From: Chitinophagales bacterium
GTDB taxonomy: Bacteria > Bacteroidota > Bacteroidia > Chitinophagales > Saprospiraceae
DNA: 64,000 bases
Reading direction: 5' to 3'
NCBI GenBank assembly: GCA_022360175.1
Contig: JAKSDI010000249.1
Span: 1-64,000 of the forward strand
Below, piece after piece: positions 1 to 8,338 of this stretch. A program made the position numbers and the translations under genes. The number at the start of each line of letters is the position of its first letter. Within the stretch, counting starts at the first letter, position 1. The notes under the pieces were generated by a model, which made no database searches, had not been told where the DNA came from, and worked only from the letters and a program-made list of their open reading frames with translations.

Positions 1-132
1 GAACATTTTTGGGATTTATTCCTAAAACCTAAGAAATGGATGGAATTTGTCCCTCTGGTCGCTTACTATCATACTTATGAAAAACGGAAGCGAATTAATC
101 ATTTACATTTTATCTTCAATCCCTTAGGTTGA
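1..132 (+). CDS. C-terminal end of an unidentified protein (partial)
   Basis: Frame 1 is open from the first base of the window to a TGA at 130-132 and gives the last 43 residues of a protein that begins outside the window. The fragment is rich in aromatic and basic residues and ends in NPLG. It carries no motif I recognise, so no function is proposed. The next gene (238) is on the same strand 105 bases downstream, so the two could be co-transcribed. The frame is supported only by being open and protein-like in composition. Confidence 0.45.
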   Translation, partial: EHFWDLFLKPKKWMEFVPLVAYYHTYEKRKRINHLHFIFNPLG

Positions 133-237
133 CGCGTATGAGATAGTTATCGGGATTTAACACAGCAGAAGGAATAAATTACCTGAAATTTACTATAGAT
201 AATGGTGTCTTGGTACTCAATAAAATAGGGCGACAGT

Positions 238-939
238 ATGACAGCAGAACAATTTACAAAAGGGCAAAAAGCAGCTGCCTGGGGAGTACATCTTTTTACC
301 GCTACTGGTATACTAACTATCTTCATGGCCATTTTGGCAGTAGCGGATAATGATCTGAGAGCCGCTATGTTTTGGTTGCTGGCCGCACAGGTCATTGATG
401 GAGTAGATGGGACATTAGCAAGAAGATTTAGAGTGACCGAAGTGCTTCCTAATATGAAAGGAAAAAACATCGACTTTGTAATTGATTTTGCTGGTTATGC
501 AATCGTCCCTGCTTATATGATATATACCGCCGAATTGATAACAGGGCAGTGGAATCTAGGGATCGCTTTTCTCATTTTGCTTACCTCCGCGATCTATTAT
601 GGAAAAGAAGGAATGGTTTCGGACGATAATTATTTTGTAGGCTTTCCTGTAATGTGGAACCTCGTTGCTTATTGCCTGATTTTTGTTTATGATCTTACAC
701 ACTGGTGGAATATACTAGTGATTATAGCATTATCCATCCTGCATTTTGTGCCAATAAAAATAGCCTATCCCAGCAGGACTAAAGAATGGCGTATCCCAAC
801 CCTTACTGCTACTGTAATTGGTATCGCAGGGGGAATCGCTTTATTGTATTACCATCCACAACCGATAGCATGGCTGAGGTGGATAGTGATGGCAGTATTG
901 GGATATTTTACAGTATTTGCAGTGAAAGCGAGTTTGTAA
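238..939 (+). CDS. pcs: Phosphatidylcholine synthase (CDP-alcohol phosphatidyltransferase)
   Basis: This 233-residue polytopic membrane protein has the CDP-alcohol phosphotransferase signature: D57-G58, A61-R62, G75, D79 and D83. The N-terminus (AAWGVHLFTATGI) and the segment VIDFAGYAIVPAYMI match the Pcs subfamily, which condenses choline with CDP-diacylglycerol to make phosphatidylcholine in one step at the inner membrane. About seven hydrophobic segments are visible, and the length is close to the usual 230-250 residues. The start is the ATG at 238, with no clear ribosome-binding site, as is normal for Bacteroidota. No choline-uptake gene lies beside it. Pcs is best known from alphaproteobacteria and is not a standard Bacteroidota enzyme. 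A phosphatidylserine or phosphatidylglycerophosphate synthase is the alternative, but the subfamily signature favours Pcs. Confidence 0.86.
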   Translation: MTAEQFTKGQKAAAWGVHLFTATGILTIFMAILAVADNDLRAAMFWLLAAQVIDGVDGTLARRFRVTEVLPNMKGKNIDFVIDFAGYAIVPAYMIYTAELITGQWNLGIAFLILLTSAIYYGKEGMVSDDNYFVGFPVMWNLVAYCLIFVYDLTHWWNILVIIALSILHFVPIKIAYPSRTKEWRIPTLTATVIGIAGGIALLYYHPQPIAWLRWIVMAVLGYFTVFAVKASL

Positions 940-964
940 GGAGATATATTTTTGTGAATTGAAG

Positions 965-1119
965 CTATTCATTAATATCTATATCAAAGTACAATTCTTT
1001 CATGCTGATTTCAATGTCTAAAGACTGGATATTTATCATTTGATCTAAGCTGTCATATCTAGATATTCGCCACAAATCATTTAGAAAGACTTTCTTATTT
1101 GTTTATCAGTAAGAATCAT
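965..1119 (-). pseudogene. Frameshifted remnant of a small protein, Uma2-like C-terminus
   Basis: On the minus strand an ATG at 1117-1119 opens a 12-codon reading frame (MILTDKQIRKSF) that stops at 1081-1083. A shifted frame, open from 1102 down to the TAG at 965-967, reads as protein-like sequence containing LWRISRYDSLDQMI and SLDIEISMKELYFDIDI. That pattern resembles the C-terminus of Uma2/DUF820 family proteins, or a small protein family I cannot name. Joining the frames needs one frameshift near 1085-1095. The rest of a normal Uma2 protein is absent, so this looks like a decayed fragment, although an intact small gene with a frameshift cannot be excluded. Family assignment is from memory of the pattern only. 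Confidence 0.35.
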
Positions 1120-1203
1120 AGTGGTTGTTTTAAAGGATTTTCAGGGTATTTTATTTTTGGATGAATTATTGTATTTTAGGACGTGTAATTATAACTTAAT
1201 ACG

Positions 1204-1728
1204 ATGTGCGCTCTTATTGACATTTATACCCTTAAGGAAAAATCCAATCTATCAAAGATAAAATGTGAAGATTTATCGGAAGCTGCTGCGGTTTGTTTAG
1301 ATTATCATGACCATAATCCAGGGTCGGTTATTTTGGAAATAACCGGAGATTTGAAAGGAAATTATATGCTCGATTGGAGCGAAGTGACTCAGATTATGAA
1401 AAATTCTAGAAATGATATGAACTATACAGTGGAAAGTGGTGCATATTGTATAGCTATGCTAGTAGTTGAAAAAGTGGCTGGTATGAAAGTTTTGAAGCAA
1501 TCTCAAAAAAGGACAGGTTTTGATTATTGGATAGGCAATAAAAATGATTTAGGTTTTCAACAATTGGCTCGATTGGAAGTGTCCGGTATTTTAGATGGCA
1601 CTAACAGCAAGATAAAACAAAGAGTCAAACAAAAGGTGCAACAAACTCAAAAAAGTGATAACTTGAATCTTAATGCTTATGTTGTGGTTGTAGAATTCAG
1701 TACACCTAAATGTGTTATTATTAGGTAG
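1204..1728 (+). CDS. Conserved hypothetical protein, first gene of a two-gene module
   Basis: This is a 174-residue soluble protein with no signal peptide or membrane segment. The C-terminal half has a compact, conserved-looking block: GAYCIAMLVVEK (about 80-91), GFDYWIG (about 105-111), ARLEVSG (about 122-128), then a basic stretch KIKQRVKQKVQQTQKSD and AYVVVVEFSTP near the end. The D followed by E-V-S on a hydrophobic strand could be a nuclease-like (PD-(D/E)XK-type) core, but that is speculation. I recall similar proteins, each followed by a ~120-residue helical partner, in cyanobacteria and other bacteria. Here too the next gene is such a partner and begins just past the stop codon. The gene is preceded by about 260 bases without an intact gene. 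Confidence 0.7.
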   Translation: MCALIDIYTLKEKSNLSKIKCEDLSEAAAVCLDYHDHNPGSVILEITGDLKGNYMLDWSEVTQIMKNSRNDMNYTVESGAYCIAMLVVEKVAGMKVLKQSQKRTGFDYWIGNKNDLGFQQLARLEVSGILDGTNSKIKQRVKQKVQQTQKSDNLNLNAYVVVVEFSTPKCVIIR

Positions 1729-1750
1729 GACCAAAGTAAAGAAATATATC

Positions 1751-2113
1751 ATGGGTACAGCGATCGATACATTACATGAAAAGGCAATGGAATTAGCTGA
1801 AGAGGCTTATTATTTTAAAAAGCAAAATAATAAAGCGAAGGCCCAATCCAAATATTTATCTGCCTTTGAATATGAGCAAGCAGCAGCAATGTTGTTAGTT
1901 AATGAATATGATCAGGAACCGACTAGATCCGTGTTGTTTAGAAGTGCAGCATGTTTAATTTTAAACCTTCCAACTCCCTCTGAAGAACAACTTCGTCAAG
2001 CAGAAAAAATGGTTGCTTATGGCTTGAGTGGAAATCCTCCAGAAGCTATTGCCAATGAATTACGCAATGTCTGGCAAGAACTAATGGAGCATTTCCAAAA
2101 ACAAGCTGCCTAA
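1751..2113 (+). CDS. Small TPR/MIT-like helical protein, second gene of the module
   Basis: The protein has 120 residues from the ATG at 1751 (MGTAIDTLHEKAMEL). An in-frame start at 1712 would overlap the upstream gene, and its extra N-terminus is not conserved-looking. The sequence is almost all helix, with pairs typical of a TPR or MIT fold: AEEAYYFKKQNNKAKAQSKYLSA, then EYEQAAAMLL, EPTRSVLFRSAACLIL, LRQAEKMVAYGL and PPEAIANELRNVWQEL. Such proteins usually hold a partner rather than catalyse. The 22-base spacing from the previous stop codon and the same orientation suggest it works with the 174-residue protein. The stop lies five bases from the end of the convergent pyruvate carboxylase gene. 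Confidence 0.72.
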   Translation: MGTAIDTLHEKAMELAEEAYYFKKQNNKAKAQSKYLSAFEYEQAAAMLLVNEYDQEPTRSVLFRSAACLILNLPTPSEEQLRQAEKMVAYGLSGNPPEAIANELRNVWQELMEHFQKQAA

Positions 2114-2118
2114 TTTGA

Positions 2119-5100
2119 CTAAGATTCCTTTAGCTCAATGACTAAATCATCCTGTTCTACCAGTGTTTTTTCCGTAAGGTGTATAAGTTTAACAATGCCC
2201 GCTTTAGGAGCGGTAATAGTACTTTCCATCTTCATCGCTTCAATGGTAAATAAAGGCGTATTGATGGCGACCTCATCTCCTTCATTGACTAATATCTTGG
2301 ATAAACTCCCCTGAAGCGGGGCACCTACATGCCATTCATTTTCTACCTTGCGGTGAATAATAACTTCTGTTTGAATATTATTATCCTTTACAGGAATAGA
2401 GCGGGTTTGGCCATTCAATTGGAAGAATACCAGTCGAATACCCTGCGCATCGGGTTCCGACATATTGATGTATTTGATGAGTAGGCTCTTTCCTTTATCC
2501 AGGCTTACCATGATTTCTTCATTCGGCTTTAAGCCAAAGAAAAAAGCTGGACTAGGTAAGGCTCTTACCAATGCATAATTATCATAAAACTCCCGATAGT
2601 TTTTGTAAACCTTAGGGTATAGCTTATATGCTAAGAAATTGCGTACATCCAGATAATCCCCAAACTCTTGTTTGAAAGCAGGGTATTCCAAGTCAAAATC
2701 AATAGGCTCTAAGTGGGCGTTAGGGCGATTAGTATAAGGTTTTTCTCCTTTGAGTACGATTTGTTGCATCTGCTCAGGAAACCCACCTACCGCTTGTCCC
2801 AGGTCGCCACGCATCAATGCTTTTACACTGTCAGGGAAGGCAAGAGCATTACCTCTCTGCAAAATATCTTCTTTATTAAGGCCATTAGAAGTCATGAACA
2901 TGGCCATGTCACCTACTACTTTAGAAGAAGGGGTTACCTTCACTATATCACCAAATAACTCATTGGCAATTGTATAGTTCTTTTTAATGGTTTCAAACTG
3001 TTCTTCCAATCCTAATGCTCTAGCTTGTGGGCGCAAATTGGAGTATTGCCCTCCGGGGATTTCATGTTGATATACTTCTGCTGTTCCGGAGCGAAGTTCT
3101 GTTTCGAAAGGATAATAATACCGGCGTACTCCCTCCCAATAAGTTGAAAACTCATTGAGTGATCCCAGGTCGATTTTTCGTTCTCTGTCGTGCTGCTCCA
3201 TCATTGCCACTATAGAATTGAAGTTGGGCTGAGAGGTAAGCCCTGACATCGAACTGATCGCTACATCAACTATATCTACTCCCGCTTCGATTGCTTTTAC
3301 ATAAGTAGCCGCCTGAATAGAGGAGGAATCATGTGTATGCAAATGAATAGGAAGATCAACCTTCTCTTTTAATGCTTCTACAAGCATTTCTGCGGCAATA
3401 GGCTTTAATAAACCCGCCATGTCTTTAATAGCAATAATATGAGCACCTTCATCTTCTAGCTGTCGGGCTAGATCAAGGTAGTATTGCAAGTCATACTTCG
3501 GGTGAGAAGGATTTGAAATATCGCCAGTATAACAAATGCAAGCTTCGGCAATGCTATTGGTACGTTCCCTTACAGCTTTGATGCTTACTTTCATGGCCTC
3601 CACCCAGTTCAGAGAATCAAAAATGCGGAAGATGTCAATGCCCGTTTCGGCAGCTTCTTCTATAAATTTGATGATAAGATTATCGGGATAAGCAGTATAG
3701 CCTACTGCATTAGAACCCCTTAGTAACATTTGGAAGCATATATTGGGAATTTCTTTTCGCAGTAGTTCTAATCGTTTCCATGGACATTCTTTTAGGAAAC
3801 GAAGTGCAACATCGAAAGTAGCTCCTCCCCAGACTTCCATTGAAAAAACATCATCAGCATGCCGCTGAGCAAAACTTTTGGCAACCTTAAGCAGGTCATA
3901 AGTCCGCATGCGAGTCGCAAGTAAGGATTGATGAGCATCCCGGAAGGTAGTATCGGTATAAAAAATACTTTTTTCATCTTTGACCCACCGCGCAAAACCT
4001 TCGGGGCCAAGCTCCTGAAGTTTTTGTCTTGTACCATTGGGGACTGAATCGTGAAGATCGTATGATGGTACTACTGGATCTAGAAACTCTTTTGTAGGAT
4101 CTACAAATTTAACATCAGGATTGCCATTGACATTGACTTCAGCAAGATAGCGCAATAACTTAGTACCCCGGTCACGCCAATTAGGAGGGACTATTAGTTC
4201 GGGATGTTCCTGAATAAAGTTAACGGTAGCATCTCCTTTCTGAAAAGTTTTGTTTTGTAGTAAATTGAGAAGGAAACCTATGTTGGTCTTTACTCCACGG
4301 ATTCTAAATTCTCGCAATGCACGATGTAATCTTTGGGCTGCTCCTTCCTGAGTGCGTCCCCAGCCAGTAATTTTTACCAGCATGCTATCAAAATAAGGGG
4401 AAATGATTGCTCCTGGAAAGGCGCTACCTGCATCAAGGCGAATACCCATCCCCGAGGCAGAGCGATAAGCAATCAAAGTACCATAATCTGGCTTAAAGTT
4501 ATTGCTGGGATCTTCGGTAGTGACTCGACATTGAACGGCTACACCCTGGCATTCAACATCTTCCTGACTCCGAATAAAGATCGTTTTATGATCCAGGGGA
4601 TAACCCATAGAGATCAATATCTGGGATCGAACGATGTCAATACCCGTGACTTCCTCTGTAACAGTATGTTCAACCTGAATTCTAGGATTAACTTCTATAA
4701 AATAGATAGCTCCGGCCTGATCAACCAAGAATTCTACAGTTCCTGCATGGCTGTAGCCTACTTCCCGACAAAGGCGAAGGGCGTAATCATATAGTTTATT
4801 TCTTGTATCTTGGGAAAGGGATACGGCTGGGGCGACCTCCACCACTTTTTGAAAACGGCGCTGTACGGAACAATCACGCTCGTATAAGTGGACGATATTA
4901 CCGTATTTGTCTCCCAGTATCTGAACCTCAATGTGCTTGGGGTTTTCAATGAACTTCTCCAAAAAAACAGTATCATCACCGAAAGCAGTAGCTGCTTCTC
5001 GCTTAGCCTCCTGGTATTGTTTTTTCAAATCATCTTTACTGCGCACAACACGCATACCTCTACCACCACCACCAGCAGCAGCTTTTATCATCACAGGAAA

Positions 5101-5577
5101 GCCAATATGTTCTGCTTCTTTTAGAGCAATATCAGCAGTACTTAAATCTTCTCGACTGTCTTCAATTAAGGGTACTTCGACCTTACGTGCCAGTTTCTTG
5201 GCTGCTACTTTGTCTCCCAGGCGCTCCATCACTTCAGGAGCTGGACCGACAAATTCTATTCCTTCTTCTCTACAACGGCGAGCAAACTGTACATTCTCTG
5301 ATAAAAATCCATAGCCGGGGTGAATGGCATCTACTTCATTTTCCTTAGCTACGCGAATGATTTCTTCTATATCCAGATAAGGCTTTAAGGGTTCTTCATC
5401 AGAGCCTATTTGATAGGCTTCATCTGCCTTGTACCGATGGAGAGAATAACGATCTTCAAAAGTGTATATAGCTACAGTTTGTAATCGCAATTCTGATGCT
5501 GCTCTAAGGATACGAATGGCTATTTCTCCTCTGTTAGCCACTAATAGTTTCTTAAACCACTTTTTTTCAGGCTTCAT
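2119..5577 (-). CDS. pyc: Pyruvate carboxylase
   Basis: This 1152-residue single-chain biotin enzyme carboxylates pyruvate to oxaloacetate, using ATP and bicarbonate (anaplerosis). Order of domains: biotin carboxylase N-domain (LLVANRGEIAIRI, about 10-120), ATP-grasp with the glycine loop AAAGGGGRGM (about 165-175), biotin carboxylase C-domain (to about 460), carboxyltransferase of the HMGL/TIM-barrel type starting near TFRDAHQSLLATR (about 545-820), the conserved PYC/OADA domain, and a C-terminal biotinyl domain with the AMKM motif and biotinyl lysine K1116. Length and order are normal for the family. The start ATG is preceded by an imperfect 38-base tandem duplication. The gene is monocistronic or the last of its unit, and is convergent with the gene ending at 2113. 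Confidence 0.97.
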   Translation of the reverse strand: MKPEKKWFKKLLVANRGEIAIRILRAASELRLQTVAIYTFEDRYSLHRYKADEAYQIGSDEEPLKPYLDIEEIIRVAKENEVDAIHPGYGFLSENVQFARRCREEGIEFVGPAPEVMERLGDKVAAKKLARKVEVPLIEDSREDLSTADIALKEAEHIGFPVMIKAAAGGGGRGMRVVRSKDDLKKQYQEAKREAATAFGDDTVFLEKFIENPKHIEVQILGDKYGNIVHLYERDCSVQRRFQKVVEVAPAVSLSQDTRNKLYDYALRLCREVGYSHAGTVEFLVDQAGAIYFIEVNPRIQVEHTVTEEVTGIDIVRSQILISMGYPLDHKTIFIRSQEDVECQGVAVQCRVTTEDPSNNFKPDYGTLIAYRSASGMGIRLDAGSAFPGAIISPYFDSMLVKITGWGRTQEGAAQRLHRALREFRIRGVKTNIGFLLNLLQNKTFQKGDATVNFIQEHPELIVPPNWRDRGTKLLRYLAEVNVNGNPDVKFVDPTKEFLDPVVPSYDLHDSVPNGTRQKLQELGPEGFARWVKDEKSIFYTDTTFRDAHQSLLATRMRTYDLLKVAKSFAQRHADDVFSMEVWGGATFDVALRFLKECPWKRLELLRKEIPNICFQMLLRGSNAVGYTAYPDNLIIKFIEEAAETGIDIFRIFDSLNWVEAMKVSIKAVRERTNSIAEACICYTGDISNPSHPKYDLQYYLDLARQLEDEGAHIIAIKDMAGLLKPIAAEMLVEALKEKVDLPIHLHTHDSSSIQAATYVKAIEAGVDIVDVAISSMSGLTSQPNFNSIVAMMEQHDRERKIDLGSLNEFSTYWEGVRRYYYPFETELRSGTAEVYQHEIPGGQYSNLRPQARALGLEEQFETIKKNYTIANELFGDIVKVTPSSKVVGDMAMFMTSNGLNKEDILQRGNALAFPDSVKALMRGDLGQAVGGFPEQMQQIVLKGEKPYTNRPNAHLEPIDFDLEYPAFKQEFGDYLDVRNFLAYKLYPKVYKNYREFYDNYALVRALPSPAFFFGLKPNEEIMVSLDKGKSLLIKYINMSEPDAQGIRLVFFQLNGQTRSIPVKDNNIQTEVIIHRKVENEWHVGAPLQGSLSKILVNEGDEVAINTPLFTIEAMKMESTITAPKAGIVKLIHLTEKTLVEQDDLVIELKES

Positions 5578-5615
5578 ATTTTATAAGGATGTTCATTTGG
5601 GAAACAGGAAATAAT

Positions 5616-5691
5616 AAAGTTACCAAGTTAGGATAATATGAAAAATAAAATAAAAAGTTACCAAGATAGGATAGCACGGAAGATAAAATAA
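5616..5691. repeat. Imperfect 38-base tandem duplication upstream of pyc
   Basis: Two adjacent copies (5616-5653 and 5654-5691) both begin AAAGTTACCAAG and end in ATAAAATAA, with a handful of mismatches between them. They occupy most of the space between the pyc start and the terminator of the upstream gene. On the minus strand each copy carries CTTGGTAACTTT. They could be paired operator sites or simply a duplicated promoter segment. Confidence 0.75.
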
Positions 5692-5730
5692 AAAAAGTAT
5701 GGACAGACAGTAATCTCTCCATACTTTTTT
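5691..5730 (-). terminator. Intrinsic terminator of the ferredoxin-NADP reductase gene
   Basis: A perfect 13-base inverted repeat (5691-5703 with 5718-5730, core GTATGGA/TCCATAC) has a 14-base loop and ends in a run of six Ts on either strand. It lies about 80 bases past the stop of the minus-strand gene at 5809 and ahead of pyc, so it separates the two transcripts. Confidence 0.8.
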
Positions 5731-5808
5731 ACTTATTTCCGAAATCAAAAGCTTAGAGCGTAATAAGTCCGATTAATAAACTTCCAACGCTCTACACCAT
5801 TTCAGGCT

Positions 5809-6819
5809 CTAAAATCCATTTACTCCGTTTACGGTTGTATACTTGAAACTGAGTTTTTTATCAGGATTGATAATTTTGAAAGCAGATTGTACCGCAAGGG
5901 TAGCTTCGTGGAAGCCACAAAGAATCAACTTCAGTTTGCCTGGATAGGTGTTGATATCACCTACTGCAAAAATGCCAGGAATATTGGTACTGTAATCAAA
6001 AGTATCTACTTCAATGGCATTCTTATTAATCTTCAGATTCCAGTCTCCAATAGGGCCTAACTTTGGTGAAAGCCCGAATAAAGGAATAAAGTGATCAGTA
6101 GGCTGGCTAAATTCACCTTTTTCTTTATGTTTGATGACAACATCTGTAAGTTTACCATTACCACTTAGGCCTACAGCCTGAGCGTCAGTCATTAGGGTGA
6201 TTTTGCCTTCTTCTGCTAGCTCATGCGCTTTTTCTACAGAATCAGGAGCTGCACGGAATTCTTTTCTACGGTGTATAAGCATTACTTCGCTCGCTACTTC
6301 CGATAAAAAAATGGTCCAATCCAATGCACTATCACCACCACCGGCTACCACCACTCGCTTATCTCTGTACAGTTCAGGGTCACGAATAATATATTCAACT
6401 CCGCGGTCCTCAAAACTTGCAATATTTGCAATGGGTGGTTTGCGAGGTTCAAAGCTACCTAGTCCACCAGCTATCATAATGACGGGGGCATTCAATTGAG
6501 TACCTCTGCTAGTTGTAATCAGGAAACTTTCATCTTCGAGTTTTTCAATCGTTTCAGCTCTTTCGCCTAAAGTAAAACCAGGCTTGAAAGGCTCTATTTG
6601 TGCCATCAACTGATCGACCAGTTCTCCTGCCAGTATAGAAGGATAGCCTGGTATATCATAGATAGGCTTTTTAGGATATATTTCTGATAATTGTCCACCA
6701 GGTTGGGGCAGCGCATCCACCAGATGGCAGCGTAGTTTCAATAATCCTGCCTCAAATACAGTAAAGAGGCCTACAGGGCCTGCTCCTACAATTAGTATAT
6801 CGGTTTTTATCATTGACAT
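5809..6819 (-). CDS. Thioredoxin-reductase-like ferredoxin--NADP(+) reductase
   Basis: The protein has 336 residues from the ATG at 6819 (MSMIKTDILIVGAGP). An ATG at 6864 is in frame and would add 15 residues (MNEQSLVCSCL...), but family members normally start right at the FAD-binding strand. The FAD site GAGPVGLF is at the N-terminus, the NADP site VVAGGGDSALD lies in the middle, and the terminal FAVGDINTYPGKLKLILCGFHEA is typical. There is no CxxC redox pair, which separates this ferredoxin/flavodoxin reductase (YumC type) from thioredoxin reductase. It most likely passes NADPH electrons to ferredoxin. The gene lies just beyond cysH on the same strand, so it may feed the sulfite reductase, but it has its own candidate promoter at 6879-6886 and its own terminator. 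Confidence 0.88.
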   Translation of the reverse strand: MSMIKTDILIVGAGPVGLFTVFEAGLLKLRCHLVDALPQPGGQLSEIYPKKPIYDIPGYPSILAGELVDQLMAQIEPFKPGFTLGERAETIEKLEDESFLITTSRGTQLNAPVIMIAGGLGSFEPRKPPIANIASFEDRGVEYIIRDPELYRDKRVVVAGGGDSALDWTIFLSEVASEVMLIHRRKEFRAAPDSVEKAHELAEEGKITLMTDAQAVGLSGNGKLTDVVIKHKEKGEFSQPTDHFIPLFGLSPKLGPIGDWNLKINKNAIEVDTFDYSTNIPGIFAVGDINTYPGKLKLILCGFHEATLAVQSAFKIINPDKKLSFKYTTVNGVNGF

Positions 6820-6878
6820 TTTATTAGAATTTAAGCATGAACAAACCAATGATTGTTCATTCATACAAACAACAACCG

Positions 6879-6886
6879 CAAAGCTA
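6879..6886 (-). promoter_or_regulatory. -7 promoter element ahead of the ferredoxin reductase gene
   Basis: The minus strand reads TAGCTTTG, which fits the Bacteroidota -7 consensus TAnnTTTG. It lies about 60 bases before the chosen start at 6819 and 15 bases before the alternative ATG at 6864. I do not see a clear TTG at -33. Confidence 0.45.
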
Positions 6887-7007
6887 AGAGGTAAGTTGAA
6901 ATAATGGAAAACTGATTTAAATGATTTTTGTCATATAGTGCCTGCTTTTCATCACCATTGGCAATTTTTACAAAAAACAAACCAAAAAACATACAAAATT
7001 AGGTTTT

Positions 7008-7712
7008 CTATGCAGAAAGCCTGGATGGATGAAGCCCGCACTCTGTTTTTGTTTTTCCTTTCCATCTGCCTTCTCTTCCTTTTCCCTTTACTGTACAGTG
7101 CGTACATCCAATGGAGCCATAGCCAAATGCTTCAAGAGGATGTTTAGGTAAACCATAATAGGATAGATGATAGAGAAATTCACCTTCATCAATATCTATA
7201 AGAGGATGAAACTTGATGATGCCATCCTGTTCTTCGAAGATTTCCAATTCAGAGCGATAGTTTGTTTGATAAGCCATCAGGCCTGATATCCAGACCTTAT
7301 GTTTTTCTTTTATTGGATCAAGGGCTGCTACCTTATTAATAGCACAGCAAAGGTCAGGTGCAGTCTTCCAGGCTTTTTCATCAATGCTAAACTGATGCTG
7401 AGTAGGATCAGGAATGATATCTTCTACTTGTAGGCCAAAGAGCTCTGTTAATTCCTCTTTATAAGCAAGTGTCTGAGGAAAATTAAAACCAGTGTTTATG
7501 AAATGTACTTTTTGGCTTGGGCGTATTCTGGAAATTAAATGTAAAAGGAATACGGATTTAGTACCAAAGGAGGAGGTATATAAAACATCTTCCTGGCGAA
7601 AATAGCGATATAATAACTGGATTCGTTCCTCGAAAGTAAGAGGTGCGAATATTTTGTTCAGTGTTTTTACATTCACTTCAGCTCTGGAGCGTATATTTTT
7701 ATAGGTAGTCAT
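7008..7712 (-). CDS. cysH: Assimilatory adenylyl-sulfate (APS/PAPS) reductase
   Basis: This 234-residue cytoplasmic enzyme reduces activated sulfate to sulfite. The nucleotide loop SSFGTKS lies at about 47-53. Cysteine pairs C122-C123 and C203/C206 are the [4Fe-4S] ligands seen in the APS-reducing type, and the C-terminal ECGLH (C225) is the catalytic cysteine that takes thioredoxin electrons. The cluster cysteines argue for APS rather than PAPS as substrate. It is the last gene of the minus-strand run sulfite reductase, cobA, siroheme synthase, cysH, 32 bases after the preceding gene. ATP sulfurylase (cysD/cysN) is not in the window, so sulfate activation must be encoded elsewhere. Confidence 0.93.
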   Translation of the reverse strand: MTTYKNIRSRAEVNVKTLNKIFAPLTFEERIQLLYRYFRQEDVLYTSSFGTKSVFLLHLISRIRPSQKVHFINTGFNFPQTLAYKEELTELFGLQVEDIIPDPTQHQFSIDEKAWKTAPDLCCAINKVAALDPIKEKHKVWISGLMAYQTNYRSELEIFEEQDGIIKFHPLIDIDEGEFLYHLSYYGLPKHPLEAFGYGSIGCTHCTVKGKGREGRWKGKTKTECGLHPSRLSA

Positions 7713-7744
7713 TGCTTAATAATTTCTGTTGGATTGATGATTGA

Positions 7745-8338
7745 TTATAGACTCTTGGACTGTTTGGTCAGTAAGCTTTCTGTGGCTTTATTCAAAGCTT
7801 TCACCTTGGATGAAAAGTCGTCACTGAGCTGATTGCGAAATTGATGTAGATGCTGGATTAATGAAGAAGCCTCCTTGGGCAAAGCTGCTTCTAACCACTG
7901 CCGGAATCGTTTCGCGAAAGTGGGCGATTTACCATTCGTAGAGATAGCAACTTTTAGATCTCCGCGTGTTACGATGCTTCCGAGGTAGAAGTCACATAGG
8001 CTTGGAGTATCCGCTACATTGACCAGTGCACCATGTTTCTTAGCAGCCTGTTGAACTCGTTTGTTTAAATCCTGAAAATTGGTAGCAGCAATCACCAGGT
8101 CATAACCCTCCGCATCACTAAGCTCAAATGGCTTTATTACTATTCTTAAATTGGCATCAGGATATTCTTTTAATAATGTTTGTACAGGAGATAGTATTTC
8201 TTTTGCTACAACTGTAATTGCCGCATCAGGACTGCTTTTAAGCATGAATGTTAGTTTTTCGCATCCTACTTCGCCTGCTCCTACAATAAGCACTTTTAAC
8301 TGGTGCAGTTTGAGAAAAATTGGGTATAGGGTATTCAT
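7745..8338 (-). CDS. cysG: Precorrin-2 dehydrogenase/sirohydrochlorin ferrochelatase (siroheme synthase N-domain)
   Basis: The 197-residue stand-alone protein corresponds to the N-terminal part of CysG, or to Met8. The NAD-binding VLIVGAGEVGCEK is at about 16-28, followed by the dimerisation/chelatase region with NVADTPSLCDFYLGS and ISTNGKSPTFAKRFRQWLE. It oxidises precorrin-2 and inserts iron to give siroheme, the cofactor of the sulfite reductase encoded two genes upstream. Its start overlaps the end of cobA by four bases, which indicates translational coupling. The methyltransferase half of classical CysG is supplied by the separate cobA gene. A local name such as sirC or met8 would be equally suitable. 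Confidence 0.9.
   Translation of the reverse strand: MNTLYPIFLKLHQLKVLIVGAGEVGCEKLTFMLKSSPDAAITVVAKEILSPVQTLLKEYPDANLRIVIKPFELSDAEGYDLVIAATNFQDLNKRVQQAAKKHGALVNVADTPSLCDFYLGSIVTRGDLKVAISTNGKSPTFAKRFRQWLEAALPKEASSLIQHLHQFRNQLSDDFSSKVKALNKATESLLTKQSKSL

Noticed and set aside
6938-7147. Hydrophobic plus-strand ORF (69 codons)
   Set aside because: It overlaps the end of cysH on the opposite strand; its apparent membrane helix is the complement of the K/G-rich C-terminus of cysH.
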